Shown piece by piece: positions 1 to 9,499 of a stretch of 64,000 nucleotides of DNA. Position 1 is the first letter of the stretch. Every line of letters starts with the position of its first letter. A model generated the notes under the pieces. The model searched no databases. It saw nothing but the letters and a program-made list of their open reading frames with translations, and was not told where the DNA came from. The stretch is from JAFDWI01 sp963764215. Lineage in GTDB: Bacteria > Actinomycetota > Acidimicrobiia > Acidimicrobiales > Iamiaceae. The position numbers and the translations under genes are program-made. The stretch spans positions 372,001-436,000 of the forward strand of contig CAVXRS010000002.1 of NCBI GenBank assembly GCA_963764215.1, in the 5' to 3' direction.

Positions 1-10
1 CGCCACCGGG

Positions 11-2032
11 TCACTCCACTTGGCCGAGCCCCGCACCCGGTACCGGTTCGATGGGCTCGGAGAGCTCCAGCCCGAACGCGTGGGCGAAGAACCAGAGCTC
101 GGCCTCCAGCGCTCTGACGATGTTGGGGCCTTTGCGAAACCCGTGCCCCTCGTCGGGAAAGCTGAGGGCCGCGTACGGGATGCCCTTGGAGCGGAGCGCG
201 GCGACGATCGCCTCGGCCTGCGTCGGGGGCACCACGGCATCCTGGGCGCCCTGGAGCACGCCGACGGGGCAGTGCAACCGGTCGAGATGGTGGATCGGGG
301 AACGGGCCCGGTAGATCTCGGAGTCCTCGGGCCAGGGACCGACGAGCCGGTCGAGGTAGCGGGACTCGAACTTGTGCGTGTCGTGCACCAGGATCTCCAG
401 GTCCGCGATCCCATAGGCGCTCAACCCGGCCGAAAAGGTGTCGGTGAAACACAGCGCCGCGAGGGTCGTGTAGCCCCCGGCGCTACTTCCTCGGATGCCC
501 AGGCGCGCCGGGTCGACCTGCCCGGTTTCGGCCAGATGACGGGCGACGGCCGCGCAGTCGGCCACGTCGGCCACGCCCCACGCCCCGTTCAGAGCGTCGC
601 GGTACGCACGGCCGAAGCCAGTGGATCCGCGGTAGTTCACGTCCGCGACGCTGAACCCACGCGAGGTCCAGAACTGCACCGTGAGGTTCAACTGGACCCG
701 GGCCGCGGCTGTCGGGCCGCCGTGGCCGAGCACGATCAACGGTGGCGAATCGGCGGTGGCGTCCTCGTCGACGTCGGGATTCGTCGGCCGGTAGAGCACG
801 GCGTGAGTCGTGGTGTCCGCATCGACCGGTACGTCGATCGTCTCGGGCGTGGCGAACCAGGTGTGGCCGACGCCGACGTCCCGTGGGGCACGCAGCCGGC
901 GCACCCGCTCCGGTTCCTCGGCCAGCGCCTCGAAGCCCGGAGCGGGCAGGTCGATGCGCCACACGTCGCTTTCGTCTTCCGGGGTGCCGGCGACGACGAG
1001 CACCGAATGGCCCGGACCGGCGACGAGCTGTGGGATGTGGGTGAACGCCAGGTCGAAGTCGCGCGGTGGCGTGCCGTCGCCTTGCGCGATGGCGAGGGTG
1101 TCGGTGCCGCCCACGCTCACGACACAGACGAGCCGCTCGGTGCCGAGCCAGGCGTACGAGCGGTTGCCGAACACCCACACCGGCCCGCCCACCTCGCCTT
1201 CGACGGGGGCGATGGCGTCCGGTGCGGCGTCCGGTCGGTCGAGGTCGATCCGGTACAGGTTCCACCAGTTCGACCGGTCCGAGCAGCACACCAGTGTCCC
1301 GTCCGGCGCCCACCCGGGTTCGACGATCGACTCTCCAGGCCCGCCGGCCACCACCGTCGTGGCGCCGCCGTCCAGTTCGACCACCACCAGCTCGGTGGCG
1401 TCCCAGGGCATGTCGGGCAGCATCCAGGTGATGAAGGCCAGGCGGCGGCCGTCGGGGTCGAGGGCGAGTTGCGCGTAGAAGTCCGCACCGTGGGCCACGA
1501 CCGTGATCGCATCAGGATCGTCGACCGCCCGCCCGTCGAGCGGGATCGCGACGACGTCGTTGACGACCTCGTCGACCAGGTGGCGTTCGCGTACGGCGAA
1601 CACCTCGCCGGATCGAGCGCCGATGCAGAGGTCCGCGTAGCGCACCGAATAGGGCGCGGCGCCTTCGATGTGGGGCGGACTCAGGGCGAGCGCGGTCGGC
1701 TCCGCGTCCCCGTCGAGATCGAGCCGGTAGAGCCGCCCGTCATCGGCATCGTCGACGTAGACGACGGTCCCATCCGACACGGCCCAGGCACCGCCCCCGT
1801 ATTCGTGGACCCGGGTGCGTGCGGACACCCCGTCTCCCAGCAGGTCACGTCGGGTGCCGTCGGCTCCCTCGAGCACGATCTGGACGCGGCCACCCTCGTC
1901 GGGTCGCCGTTCGGACCACAGGACCGACTCCCCGCTGCAGCGCACCTCACCCGGCGTGGCCGCGCCGGCGACGACGAGCTCGGCACTCAGTGGGGACGGC
2001 CAGACGTGCATTTTCGACTTCGGTGCCATCAC
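11..2032 (-). CDS. S9 family prolyl oligopeptidase-like serine peptidase
   Basis: A 673-residue cytoplasmic peptidase of the dipeptidyl/acylaminoacyl-peptidase type. The first 400 or so residues look like the WD-like beta-propeller of the family (repeated 'PDGRRLAF', 'PDGTLVC' blades), followed by an alpha/beta-hydrolase domain. The nucleophile elbow GSSAGG places the serine at residue 517; Asp598 (in GAQDAVVP) and His630 (in DEGHGF) complete the triad in the expected order and spacing. No signal peptide is seen. It starts 9 bases after the stop of the upstream toxin-like gene, so the two may be co-transcribed. Family assignment is firm; the peptide substrate cannot be told. Confidence 0.9.
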   Translation of the reverse strand: MMAPKSKMHVWPSPLSAELVVAGAATPGEVRCSGESVLWSERRPDEGGRVQIVLEGADGTRRDLLGDGVSARTRVHEYGGGAWAVSDGTVVYVDDADDGRLYRLDLDGDAEPTALALSPPHIEGAAPYSVRYADLCIGARSGEVFAVRERHLVDEVVNDVVAIPLDGRAVDDPDAITVVAHGADFYAQLALDPDGRRLAFITWMLPDMPWDATELVVVELDGGATTVVAGGPGESIVEPGWAPDGTLVCCSDRSNWWNLYRIDLDRPDAAPDAIAPVEGEVGGPVWVFGNRSYAWLGTERLVCVVSVGGTDTLAIAQGDGTPPRDFDLAFTHIPQLVAGPGHSVLVVAGTPEDESDVWRIDLPAPGFEALAEEPERVRRLRAPRDVGVGHTWFATPETIDVPVDADTTTHAVLYRPTNPDVDEDATADSPPLIVLGHGGPTAAARVQLNLTVQFWTSRGFSVADVNYRGSTGFGRAYRDALNGAWGVADVADCAAVARHLAETGQVDPARLGIRGSSAGGYTTLAALCFTDTFSAGLSAYGIADLEILVHDTHKFESRYLDRLVGPWPEDSEIYRARSPIHHLDRLHCPVGVLQGAQDAVVPPTQAEAIVAALRSKGIPYAALSFPDEGHGFRKGPNIVRALEAELWFFAHAFGLELSEPIEPVPGAGLGQVE

Positions 2033-2041
2033 CCCAGCCTG

Positions 2042-2490
2042 TCAGCCCACGACCAGAGTGACACGGGGCGGCCGCAGCCCGGATGCTTCCAGTGCGCTTG
2101 CCACGGAATCCGATTTCGCCGCGTCGGCCAGCGCGGCGTCCTGGGTCACGAGCAGATGCCGATCGACGACGGTGCGTGCCAGGATCCACTTGTCGTTGTG
2201 CGAGAGCGATCGCCCGAGTGTTGCGGAGAGGATCCCGAAGACGGCCGCTTCCGCGCGTCAGGTGGTGGCGCAGCGACGAGTTCGTCGAGGACGAAGTCGA
2301 GCGTCGCCTGTCGGTGGGCCAGCACGTCCGGTGCTCCGATCCGGGCCCGTTCCACGCCTTCGCAGAGTTCACCGATGGTGACCACGTGAACGACCGGAAG
2401 CTCGTCTCCGGCTTCGATCGCGGCGGCCACACCCGCTGCGGCGCGCTCGAGCCAGCCGATGACCGCGGAGGTGTCGAGGATCAGTCCCAT
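2042..2490 (-). CDS. VapC-like PIN-domain toxin, frameshifted
   Basis: The start MGLILDTSAVIGWLE is the classic PIN-domain N-terminus with the first catalytic Asp, and an acidic residue follows in TIGELCEGVE. Near 2255-2265 the reading frame shifts by one base; in the next frame the rest of the domain continues as SLSHNDKWILAR and LLVTQDAALADA, the conserved C-terminal PIN motifs, to a stop at 2042. PIN toxins are Mg-dependent RNases. The gene overlaps the end of the antitoxin gene (ATG at 2490, antitoxin stop at 2481-2483), as in vapBC operons. Because both halves are well conserved, the shift is either very recent or a sequence error. Confidence 0.75.
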
Positions 2491-2737
2491 CGATCGGGTT
2501 GCGCCGCGCGGTCAGCAGCTTTGGCCTCGTCGAGCTCGTCTGCCCAGCCGGTTTCGACACTGCCGAGCTCGGCTGCCTTGGCAAGCAGGGCCTCCACGGG
2601 CGATTGGGTGATCGACCGGAGCTCGCGACCCGTCGACCTCGATTGGTCAGATAGACCTGATCGCCGGCTTCGGCGGCTTCCAAGACGTGGCGCGTGTGGT
2701 TGCGCAGCGCGCGGATGGAGAACTCCCGAACGGCCAT
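2481..2737 (-). CDS. Phd/YefM-type antitoxin, frameshifted
   Basis: A small antitoxin: MAVREFSIRALRNHTRHVL with GDQVYLTNRGRRVA is the DNA-binding fold of the Phd/YefM family. Near 2620-2630 the frame shifts, and the C-terminal part (ELRSITQSPVEALL...WADELDEAK) continues in another frame to a stop that overlaps the toxin start. In the family the N-terminus binds the operator and the C-terminal helix wraps the toxin. The ATG at 2737 is chosen because homology starts there and a TACAAT box ends 7 bases upstream. Pairing a Phd/YefM antitoxin with a PIN toxin is common in actinobacteria. Confidence 0.72.
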
Positions 2738-2744
2738 GCACCGT

Positions 2745-2775
2745 ATTGTAGCACCATGACCTTCAATTATGCTAC
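2745..2775 (-). promoter_or_regulatory. Candidate autoregulated promoter/operator of the toxin-antitoxin pair
   Basis: On the minus strand TACAAT (2750-2745) ends 7 bases before the antitoxin ATG, the spacing of a leaderless actinobacterial transcript. GTAGCA at 2748-2753 is repeated in inverted orientation as TGCTAC at 2770-2775 (7 of 8 bases if extended), overlapping the -10. Such inverted repeats are typical antitoxin operators. No good -35 was found. Confidence 0.4.
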
Positions 2776-2849
2776 GAACGGCTGGAGCGTGCCGCCGACC
2801 GAGCGCACGGCGCCTGCGTTCCACCGGAATTCACGTGTCGGGCAACGTG

Positions 2850-4052
2850 TCAGGCGTTGTTGAGCAGGTTCGCGATGCGGGTGACCCCTTCGACGAGGTC
2901 GTCGTCACCCAGCGCGGTGGACAGCCGGGCATAGCCGGGTGCGGCGAACGCCTCTCCCGGCACGATCGCGACCTTGACCTCGTCGAGCAGCACCGCGGCC
3001 AGATCGAGGGTGGTGTCGACTCTCCGCCCCGCGATCGTGCGGCCGAGCAGCGCGGTGAAGGACGGAAAGGCGTAGAACGCGCCTTGCGGGTCGAGGACCT
3101 CGACACCTTCGATGCCACGGAGCAGTTCGACCATCTTGTGGCCCCGCCGGTCGAACGCGGCGCGCATTTCGGCCACGGCGTCGAGTGGACCGGTGACCGC
3201 CGCGAGCGCGGCGCGTTGGGACACGTTCGCCACGTTCGAGGTCTGGTGCGACTGGAGGTTCGCGGCAGCCCCGACCACGTCGGCGGGTCCGATCATCCAG
3301 CCGACCCGCCAGCCCGTCATCGCATACGTCTTGGCGACCCCGTTCACGATCACGACCTTGTCGCCCAGTTCGGGCACCGCCGTGGCGATCGACGTGAAGA
3401 CGTGGTCGCCGTAGGTGAGGTGCTCGTAGATCTCGTCGGTGAGCACCCAGATGTCGTGCTCGGCCGCCCAGCGGCCGATGGCGACGACCTCGTCGGGGTC
3501 GTACACCACCCCGGTCGGGTTCGACGGCGACACGAACACGAGGACCTTGGTCCGGTCGGTCCGCGCCGCTTCGAGCTGGTCGACGGTGACCTTGAACCCG
3601 TCCTGCGCGGTGGTGGGAAGTTCGACCACCACTCCCCCGGCGAAGCGGACCGGTTCGGGATAGGTCGTCCAGTAGGGCGCCGGGAGGAGGACCTCGTCGC
3701 CCGGGTCGATCAACGCGTTGAACGCGTTGGAAATCGCGTGCTTGCCCCCGTTGGTGATGAGCACCTGTTCGGGCTCGATGTGATATCCGGAGTCCCGACG
3801 GGTCTTGGCGGCCACGGCGGCACGCAGCTCGGGCAGGCCGCCGGCGGGCGAATAGCGGTGGTTCTGCGGGTCCCGGCAGGCGTCCACGGCGGCTTCGACG
3901 ATGTGGTCGGGAGTGGCGAAATCGGGCTCGCCGGCACCGAAGACGATCACCGGTTCACCGGCGGCCTTGAGCGCCTTGGCCCTGGCGGTGATGGCCAACG
4001 TCGCCGACGGCGGAATGGCCGCGGTGCGGGCAGCGATACGGTTCGTCGTCAT
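2850..4052 (-). CDS. Aspartate/aromatic-type class I aminotransferase (fold type I, PLP)
   Basis: A 400-residue class I aminotransferase. The PLP lysine is K241 in VNGVAKTYAMTGWRVGW. The substrate-binding and PLP motifs GAGEPDFATPDH, SPSNPTGVVY, TDEIYEHL and a C-terminal GDDDLVEG are all present and full length. AspC-like enzymes of this branch transfer amino groups between aspartate or prephenate and 2-oxoglutarate. MTTNRIAAR (ATG at 4052) is used as start because the conserved N-terminus begins there; the minus-strand leader carries AGGAG about 15 bases upstream. It is divergent from serC with only 43 bases between the start codons. Substrate (aspartate or prephenate) is not decided by the sequence. 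Confidence 0.85.
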   Translation of the reverse strand: MTTNRIAARTAAIPPSATLAITARAKALKAAGEPVIVFGAGEPDFATPDHIVEAAVDACRDPQNHRYSPAGGLPELRAAVAAKTRRDSGYHIEPEQVLITNGGKHAISNAFNALIDPGDEVLLPAPYWTTYPEPVRFAGGVVVELPTTAQDGFKVTVDQLEAARTDRTKVLVFVSPSNPTGVVYDPDEVVAIGRWAAEHDIWVLTDEIYEHLTYGDHVFTSIATAVPELGDKVVIVNGVAKTYAMTGWRVGWMIGPADVVGAAANLQSHQTSNVANVSQRAALAAVTGPLDAVAEMRAAFDRRGHKMVELLRGIEGVEVLDPQGAFYAFPSFTALLGRTIAGRRVDTTLDLAAVLLDEVKVAIVPGEAFAAPGYARLSTALGDDDLVEGVTRIANLLNNA

Positions 4053-4081
4053 CGGGGTTTCACTCCTGTTCCTCTTCGGGC

Positions 4082-4087
4082 CATAGT
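4082..4087 (+). promoter_or_regulatory. Candidate -10 box of serC
   Basis: CATAGT lies 8 bases before the serC ATG in the 43-base divergent gap, which would give a leaderless or near-leaderless mRNA. The box is nearly palindromic, so the reverse strand presents CTATGG to the divergent aminotransferase gene. Confidence 0.3.
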
Positions 4088-4095
4088 GGCAGACG

Positions 4096-5238
4096 ATGAC
4101 CCCACCACCTGAAGCCGTTTCCGTCCCCGACATCACCATTCCCGACGACCTGCGACCCGGTGACGGGCGCTTCGGATGCGGCCCGTCCAAGGTGCGCCCC
4201 GAGGCGGTTGCCGCGCTCGCGGCCGACGCACCCACATACCTGGGCACCTCGCACCGCCAGCCGACGGTCAAGTTCATGGTGGCGCGGCTGCGCAACGCGA
4301 TCGCCGAGTTGTTCGCCGCCCCCGACGGCTACGAGGTGCTGCTCGGCAACGGTGGGACGACCGCGTTCTGGGACGCCCTCGCGTTCGGTCTGATCGAACA
4401 GCGCAGCCAACACCTCGTCTTCGGGGAGTTCTCGTCCAAGTTCGCGAAGGTGACCGCGGCGGCGCCGTTCCTCGGGGACCCGCAGGTCATCGAGAGCGAA
4501 CCCGGAACCCACCCGGATGCGCAGGCTTCGAACGACGTCGACGTGTACGCCATGACCCAGAACGAGACCTCGACCGGGGTGATGATGCCGATCGTCCGGC
4601 CCGAGGGCGCCACGGGCCTCGTCGCGGTGGACGCCACGAGCGCGGCCGGCGGCCTGCGGGTCGACCTCGGTCAGACCGACGTGTACTACTTCGCCCCCCA
4701 GAAGTGCCTGGCCGCGGACGGTGGCCTGTGGCTCGCGGTCTGCTCGCCCGCGGCGATCGCCCGCATCGAGGTGGTCAGCCGTTCGGACCGGTGGGTTCCC
4801 CCGTCGCTGGATCTGGCGACCGCTTTGGACAACTCCCGCAAGGACCAGACCTACAACACCCCGGCGCTGGCGACGATCCACCTCGCGGTCAGCCAGCTCG
4901 AATGGATCAACAACCACGGCGGGCTGGAGTTCGCCGCCGGGCGCTGCGACCGTTCGGCACAGATCATGTACGACTGGGCCGATGCGTCGTCGTTCGCGAC
5001 ACCCTTCGTCACCGACGCGTCGATGCGCAGCCATGTGGTCGCCACGATCGACCTGGACGACTCGGTGGATGCGACGATGGTCTCCAAGGTGTTGCGGGCG
5101 AACGGCATCGTCGACACCGAGGCCTACCGCAAGCTGGGTCGCAACCAGTTGCGCGTCGGGATGTTCCCCGCGATCGAGCCCGACGACGTGGCGGCGCTCA
5201 CCGGCTGCATCGACCACGTGGTCGGGGCCCTGAGCTGA
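4096..5238 (+). CDS. serC: Phosphoserine aminotransferase
   Basis: A 380-residue SerC, which converts 3-phosphohydroxypyruvate and glutamate to phosphoserine in serine synthesis. Seen: RFGCGPSKVRPEA at the N-terminus, LGTSHRQPTVK, LGNGGTTAFWDAL (PLP phosphate contact), NETSTGV, VDATSAAGG, and the PLP lysine K203 in FAPQKCLAADGG. Length and motif order match the actinobacterial SerC branch. There is no Shine-Dalgarno sequence; a -10-like box sits 8 bases upstream. No other serine genes lie in the window. Confidence 0.92.
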   Translation: MTPPPEAVSVPDITIPDDLRPGDGRFGCGPSKVRPEAVAALAADAPTYLGTSHRQPTVKFMVARLRNAIAELFAAPDGYEVLLGNGGTTAFWDALAFGLIEQRSQHLVFGEFSSKFAKVTAAAPFLGDPQVIESEPGTHPDAQASNDVDVYAMTQNETSTGVMMPIVRPEGATGLVAVDATSAAGGLRVDLGQTDVYYFAPQKCLAADGGLWLAVCSPAAIARIEVVSRSDRWVPPSLDLATALDNSRKDQTYNTPALATIHLAVSQLEWINNHGGLEFAAGRCDRSAQIMYDWADASSFATPFVTDASMRSHVVATIDLDDSVDATMVSKVLRANGIVDTEAYRKLGRNQLRVGMFPAIEPDDVAALTGCIDHVVGALS

Positions 5239-5248
5239 CCCGGCACCT

Positions 5249-6554
5249 TCACCGTCCGTCGACCCATCCGGGGTTCGCGACCGCGATCCGCGCGGTCACC
5301 GCGGCACGGATCGCCGCCTGTTCGGCGGCGGTGACCGGTGCGCCGTCGCGGATCCGCGCCGCGAGGCCGGCCTCGTCGATGTCGCTGGATCGAGCAGGTT
5401 CGGCCGCCAGTTCGCGTTCGACGATTCCGAGCGCATTGGCCGCCACGCGCGTGGCATAGGCCGTGGAGCCGGCGAGCTCGGGCACGACCCGGTCGGCGAG
5501 CTGGCGGCGCACCGCGGCGACCAGCTCGACGGCTCGGGGCCGGCCGTGGTCGACCACGGGCAGCGGCTCGTCCTCGGGATGCGCGGGGACGCCGAGCAGG
5601 TCGAGCACGTCGTGTTCGTTCTCGGCGATGCGCCGACCGACGGCGGCGAGCTCGACCGACGGGACCTCGCCGCGGAGGTGACGGGCGGCCTGGACCGCGC
5701 AGATCAACCCCCACCGCAGCGTGCCGGCGATGATCCACCACTGCAGGTGATCGGCGGTCACCTCCGCCCCGCCGGCGCGCCGGTAGGCGGCGGTCAGCTC
5801 GTCGAGTTCGCCGATGCCGGCGACCGGTCCGGCGCCGCCGAACCTCCACGCCCGCACGCACAACCAGCCGAGGTCCTCGACGGGGTCGCCGAGGTCCGCG
5901 AGCTCCCAGTCGAGCACGGCGAGCAGGCCGGCGTGTTCGTCGACGATCAGGTTGCCGATCCGGAAGTCCCCGTGGACGACTCCGTGCGACGGGTCGTCCG
6001 GTCGGTTCGCCTCCAACCAGATCAGCGCCAGCTCGAAGGCGGGCGAGACGACACCGAGCGCGTCCAGCCCGGAGCGGACCAGGCCGACCGGGTCGGCGTC
6101 GTCGAGGCCGTCGAGCCCGTCGATGGGCACCGCGTGGATCCGCGCCGAGCGCGTCGGCCATCTGGTCGACCAGTCGGGGGCGCACCGCGGCGAAGCGTTC
6201 GCCGCGCACGATCCGTGACCCGATCGTCTCGCCGTCGAGCCGCCGGGTGATGCGGGCATCGCCGAGTTCGCGGCAACCCGCGGCATCGACGACCACTTCG
6301 GGCATCGGCACCCCGGCCGCCCGGGCGCGGCGCAACAGGTCGTCCTCGACGGCGAAAGGAAGACCGAGCGTCGCGCCGCCGCGGTGCCGCTGGAGGATGA
6401 GGGCATGACGGGTGCGGTCACCGTCGACCGCGTCGAACGACCAGGTCTCCCGGGATGCGCCACCGGTCAGCCGCGTCAGCCCTTCGACCACGACCCCGCC
6501 GAAGCGGTCCTGGAGTGCCGCGACGAGGCACCGGGCGAGCTCGTCGTGGTCCAT
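5249..6554 (-). CDS. APH-family phosphotransferase with C-terminal DUF6285-like region, frameshifted
   Basis: An aminoglycoside-phosphotransferase-fold protein of about 434 residues. N-terminal VEGLTRLTGGASRETW is the nucleotide-binding start; after a one-base shift near 6130-6150 the catalytic core follows as HGVVHGDFRIGNLIV (catalytic Asp and Asn) and LDWELADLGDPVEDLGWL (Mg-binding DWE). The C-terminal 130 residues after the kinase fold (from about 5650 down) resemble DUF6285, often fused to this branch. Actinobacterial relatives sit beside fatty-acid or sterol degradation genes and probably do not confer drug resistance. It is divergent from the DUF7064-like gene, a pairing seen in related genomes. 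Confidence 0.78.
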
Positions 6555-6601
6555 CGCGCCGATGCTAGGAGCCTGCTCCGCGGCCGTTCGGGTTCCACCG
6601 C

Positions 6602-6607
6602 TAGATT
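6602..6607 (+). promoter_or_regulatory. Candidate leaderless -10 box
   Basis: TAGATT is followed by exactly 6 bases and then the GTG start of the next gene, the TANNNT-6/7-start spacing of leaderless actinobacterial transcripts. It lies in the 59-base gap between two divergent genes. Confidence 0.4.
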
Positions 6608-6613
6608 CGCGGC

Positions 6614-7636
6614 GTGCGCATGCGGCTGCTTCCCGTCGACGACGAAATGCACGAGCCGGAAGATGCGCCGAACTACAACGAGAGTCGCTACTACAACTTC
6701 TTCGAACCGTCGTCCGGTTTCGGCGGCTGGGTGCGGATGGGCAACCGGGTCCACGAGGGCCACGCCGAGTTGTCGGTGTGTCTGTACCTGCCCGACGGGC
6801 GGGTCGCGTTCAACTACGACCGCCCGAGGATCACCGACAATCTCGCGCACGACGCCGGCGGTATGCGCTTCGCAGTGCTCGAACCCTTCGTCCGCCACCG
6901 CATCGACTACGCGGGTCGGGTCTGTGTGCTCGCCGAACCCCGGGACATGGCCGAACCCCGTGCGGCGTTCGCCGCGAACCCGATGGTCGCCTGCACGATC
7001 GGGTTGGATCTCACCGCGGTCGGGCCGATCCAGGGTGGCGAACCCGAATGGGAAGAGGGCGACGAACGCGGCGACACCGATCCCGAGCGGATGTTCGCCC
7101 GTGGTCACACCGAACAGCACATGGCGGTGCACGGGAGCGTGCGCATCGGCGCCGAGGAGTTCGCCGTGGGTGACGGTCTGGGGATGCGGGACCACTCCTG
7201 GGGTCCGCGCTACTGGCAGAACGTCTACTGGTACCGCTGGCTGACCGTGAACCTCGGGCCGGAGCTGGGCATGGGTTGCACCATCGCCGGCGACGAGCGC
7301 GGCGACGTCGGTGCCCGGGGGTTCGTGTACGACCGCGCCCGTTACGGGGACGACCGCATCATTGCGATCCGGGACGCCACGATCCACTCCGACTACGACG
7401 CCGAGTGGTTTCCGCTCACGAACCGCCTCGAGGTCGTCACCGACGACCACACCTACGTCGTCTCCGGTGAGGTGTGGTCGAACATCCCGCTGCGGAATCG
7501 CCGCGACGGACTCGTCACCCGGATCACCGAAGGCGCGACCCGTTGGCGGTGCGACGAGGCAGTCGGCACGGGCATGTCGGAGTACCTGGACCAGATCGTC
7601 GACGGAACCCCGGTCGGAACCCGTGCCGGATTCTGA
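6614..7636 (+). CDS. DUF7064/AttH-like beta-barrel protein of unknown function
   Basis: A 340-residue soluble protein without signal peptide. It shows the pattern of DUF7064/7065 proteins: an N-terminal 'NESRYYNFFEP' segment, a central lipocalin-like part with HGSVRIGAEEF and GMRDHSWGPRYWQ, and a second barrel. The HSWG motif is shared with AttH/carotenoid-hydratase-like proteins. Relatives are called hypothetical or 'tyrosine kinase' in error. Pairing with the divergent phosphotransferase suggests a shared role, perhaps in hydrocarbon or lipid metabolism, but no reaction can be assigned. A GTG at 6614 is preferred over the ATG at 6620 because of the -10 spacing. Confidence 0.65.
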   Translation: MRMRLLPVDDEMHEPEDAPNYNESRYYNFFEPSSGFGGWVRMGNRVHEGHAELSVCLYLPDGRVAFNYDRPRITDNLAHDAGGMRFAVLEPFVRHRIDYAGRVCVLAEPRDMAEPRAAFAANPMVACTIGLDLTAVGPIQGGEPEWEEGDERGDTDPERMFARGHTEQHMAVHGSVRIGAEEFAVGDGLGMRDHSWGPRYWQNVYWYRWLTVNLGPELGMGCTIAGDERGDVGARGFVYDRARYGDDRIIAIRDATIHSDYDAEWFPLTNRLEVVTDDHTYVVSGEVWSNIPLRNRRDGLVTRITEGATRWRCDEAVGTGMSEYLDQIVDGTPVGTRAGF

Positions 7637-7715
7637 TCGACCGCGGTGCGCTCAGCGAAATGGGCCGGCGCATCGACCGCGCCCCAACGATTCCGACCGT
7701 CGGCAACGATCAGCA

Positions 7716-9335
7716 GTGACCCTGGCCCGCAAACTGACGATCGCCCTGGGGATCGTGGCGCTCGGCTGGCTGGTCGTGCTGGTGGTCTGGGGGCCGGCGC
7801 CGTTCGCGTCGAGCTTCGACGACGCCTACTACTACTTCACGATCGGCCGGAACTGGGCGCACGGCAACGCGTCGACGTTCGATCTGATCGACCGCACCAA
7901 CGGCTACCACCCCCTGTGGCAGCTCATCTCGATCGTTCCCTACCTGGTGGGCCTGGACGGGTTGGCCGCGGTGCGTGCGCTGTTCGTGGTCCAACTCCTG
8001 CTCTGGGTCGGCGCGATGGCGGCGGTGATCCGGGTCGTGACGCGGGTGGTGGACGGATGGCCGCGCCTGTCCGACGATGCGGCGGCCCGTCGGTGGTGTG
8101 ACGGGGCGGTCGTCGCGGCGTTCGTGGTGGTCGCCGCGAACCCGTATCTGTTCAAGATGACCGTCAACGGCCTGGAGTCCGGTCTCGTCGTCCCGGTCGG
8201 CGCGGCGCTGATCGCGTACGCGATGGGGTTCCGCGGGCGGTTCGTCTCCCGGGCGACCTCGACGCAGCGCTGGGTGACCGGTCTGTTGTTGGCGCTGGCG
8301 TTCCTGGCCCGCACCGACGCGGTGATCCTCATCGCGGTGCTCGTGGTGTGGTGCGTGCTCGACGCGGGCGACGAACCGATCCCCTGGCCGCGCCGGGTCC
8401 GGCGCATCGCCGAGGTGTTCGTCATCCCGGCGGTGGTGATCGTGGCGTACCTGGCGGTCAACCAGGCGTACTTCGACACGCCCTTGCAGATCTCGGGGAC
8501 GGTCAAGCGGTTGCCGCTCACGCCGGTTCGGGCGGTCGTGTCGCTGGTGTGGGCGGCGATCGGTGTCGCCGTCCTGCTCGGCGTGCGCCGTCCGATCCGC
8601 CGGTCGGCCCGGCTCCTGTTGACCCGGCGCTTCCTGGCGGCGACCGGCTGGTACGCGGCGTTCTGTGTCGGTCTGCTCGGCTACTACTCGACGCTGCAGG
8701 CGGTGCCCTACCTGTGGTATTTCGCGCCGCTCGCCCTCGAGGGCACGTTGCTGGTGATGCTGCTGGTGGCCGACCTCGCCCAGGGTGCGATCCTCGAAGC
8801 AGCCGACCGGCCGGGCGCGAATGCCCGCGTCGCCGCCCGAATCCCGGCGTTCATCCTGCTCGTGCCGTTGGTGGGAGCGCTCGTCTGGTCGATTCCGGGC
8901 TACGTCTCCCCGGGTACCCGGGCATTGATGACCCACGACGCCCGGGCCGGGTCCTGGATCGACCATCATCTGCCTCCTTCGGCGCGGGTCGGCTCGTGGG
9001 ATGCAGGGGTGATCGGGTACTTCGCGCACCGCCGGGTGGTCAACCTTGACGGCGTGGTGAACAGCCACGCCTACTACGAGGCGGGCCGGCACGGTCGCAT
9101 CCCGGATTTTCTCGCCGCCCGGGGGGTCGACTGGGTGGCCAACCACGGCGGTGACGTGCGCGGCCACGACCCTGGCGTGAACCGGCAGATCCGCGCCTTT
9201 TTCGGCGATCAGCGGGCCCGTCGCATCACCGTCGTGTACCGGGACACCTACGACTACTCGGGTTCGCTGGACGGGTCGCGCACCGATCTGTCGACCAAAC
9301 GGATGGGCACGTACGTGTACCGGCTCAGCCCGTGA
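7716..9335 (+). CDS. GT-C fold integral membrane glycosyltransferase
   Basis: About 539 residues with roughly ten hydrophobic segments (first at residues 5-27) and a soluble C-terminal domain of about 140 residues. The first loop contains SFDDAYYYFTIGRN, the acidic DD-type motif of GT-C enzymes that use polyprenyl-phosphate sugars, and NGYHPLWQL after it. The C-terminal domain contains GVIGYFAHRRVVNLDGVVN, also typical. It probably attaches a sugar to a lipid carrier or surface glycan on the outer face of the membrane. The GTG start at 7716 is chosen because the first membrane helix begins right after it. It opens the glycan locus; donor and acceptor are unknown. Confidence 0.75.
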   Translation: MTLARKLTIALGIVALGWLVVLVVWGPAPFASSFDDAYYYFTIGRNWAHGNASTFDLIDRTNGYHPLWQLISIVPYLVGLDGLAAVRALFVVQLLLWVGAMAAVIRVVTRVVDGWPRLSDDAAARRWCDGAVVAAFVVVAANPYLFKMTVNGLESGLVVPVGAALIAYAMGFRGRFVSRATSTQRWVTGLLLALAFLARTDAVILIAVLVVWCVLDAGDEPIPWPRRVRRIAEVFVIPAVVIVAYLAVNQAYFDTPLQISGTVKRLPLTPVRAVVSLVWAAIGVAVLLGVRRPIRRSARLLLTRRFLAATGWYAAFCVGLLGYYSTLQAVPYLWYFAPLALEGTLLVMLLVADLAQGAILEAADRPGANARVAARIPAFILLVPLVGALVWSIPGYVSPGTRALMTHDARAGSWIDHHLPPSARVGSWDAGVIGYFAHRRVVNLDGVVNSHAYYEAGRHGRIPDFLAARGVDWVANHGGDVRGHDPGVNRQIRAFFGDQRARRITVVYRDTYDYSGSLDGSRTDLSTKRMGTYVYRLSP

Positions 9336-9499
9336 GCACGCCGGTTCGGCGGTCACACGCCGGTCGCCCGCGCCGCTCACCGGTGGCGGGCAGTCACCTT
9401 CGGCCGGCTCGGACGGGGTGGAGGGCGCCCGACGTGGTAGTGTACGGGGTCGTGTGAGTAGATGGGAACGGCGACCACCGATCCGTTCGGGAGGATCCA

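Noticed and set aside
4060..5217. A 385-codon frame antisense to serC
   Set aside because: Arginine/histidine/glycine-rich translation without motifs, shadow of serC.
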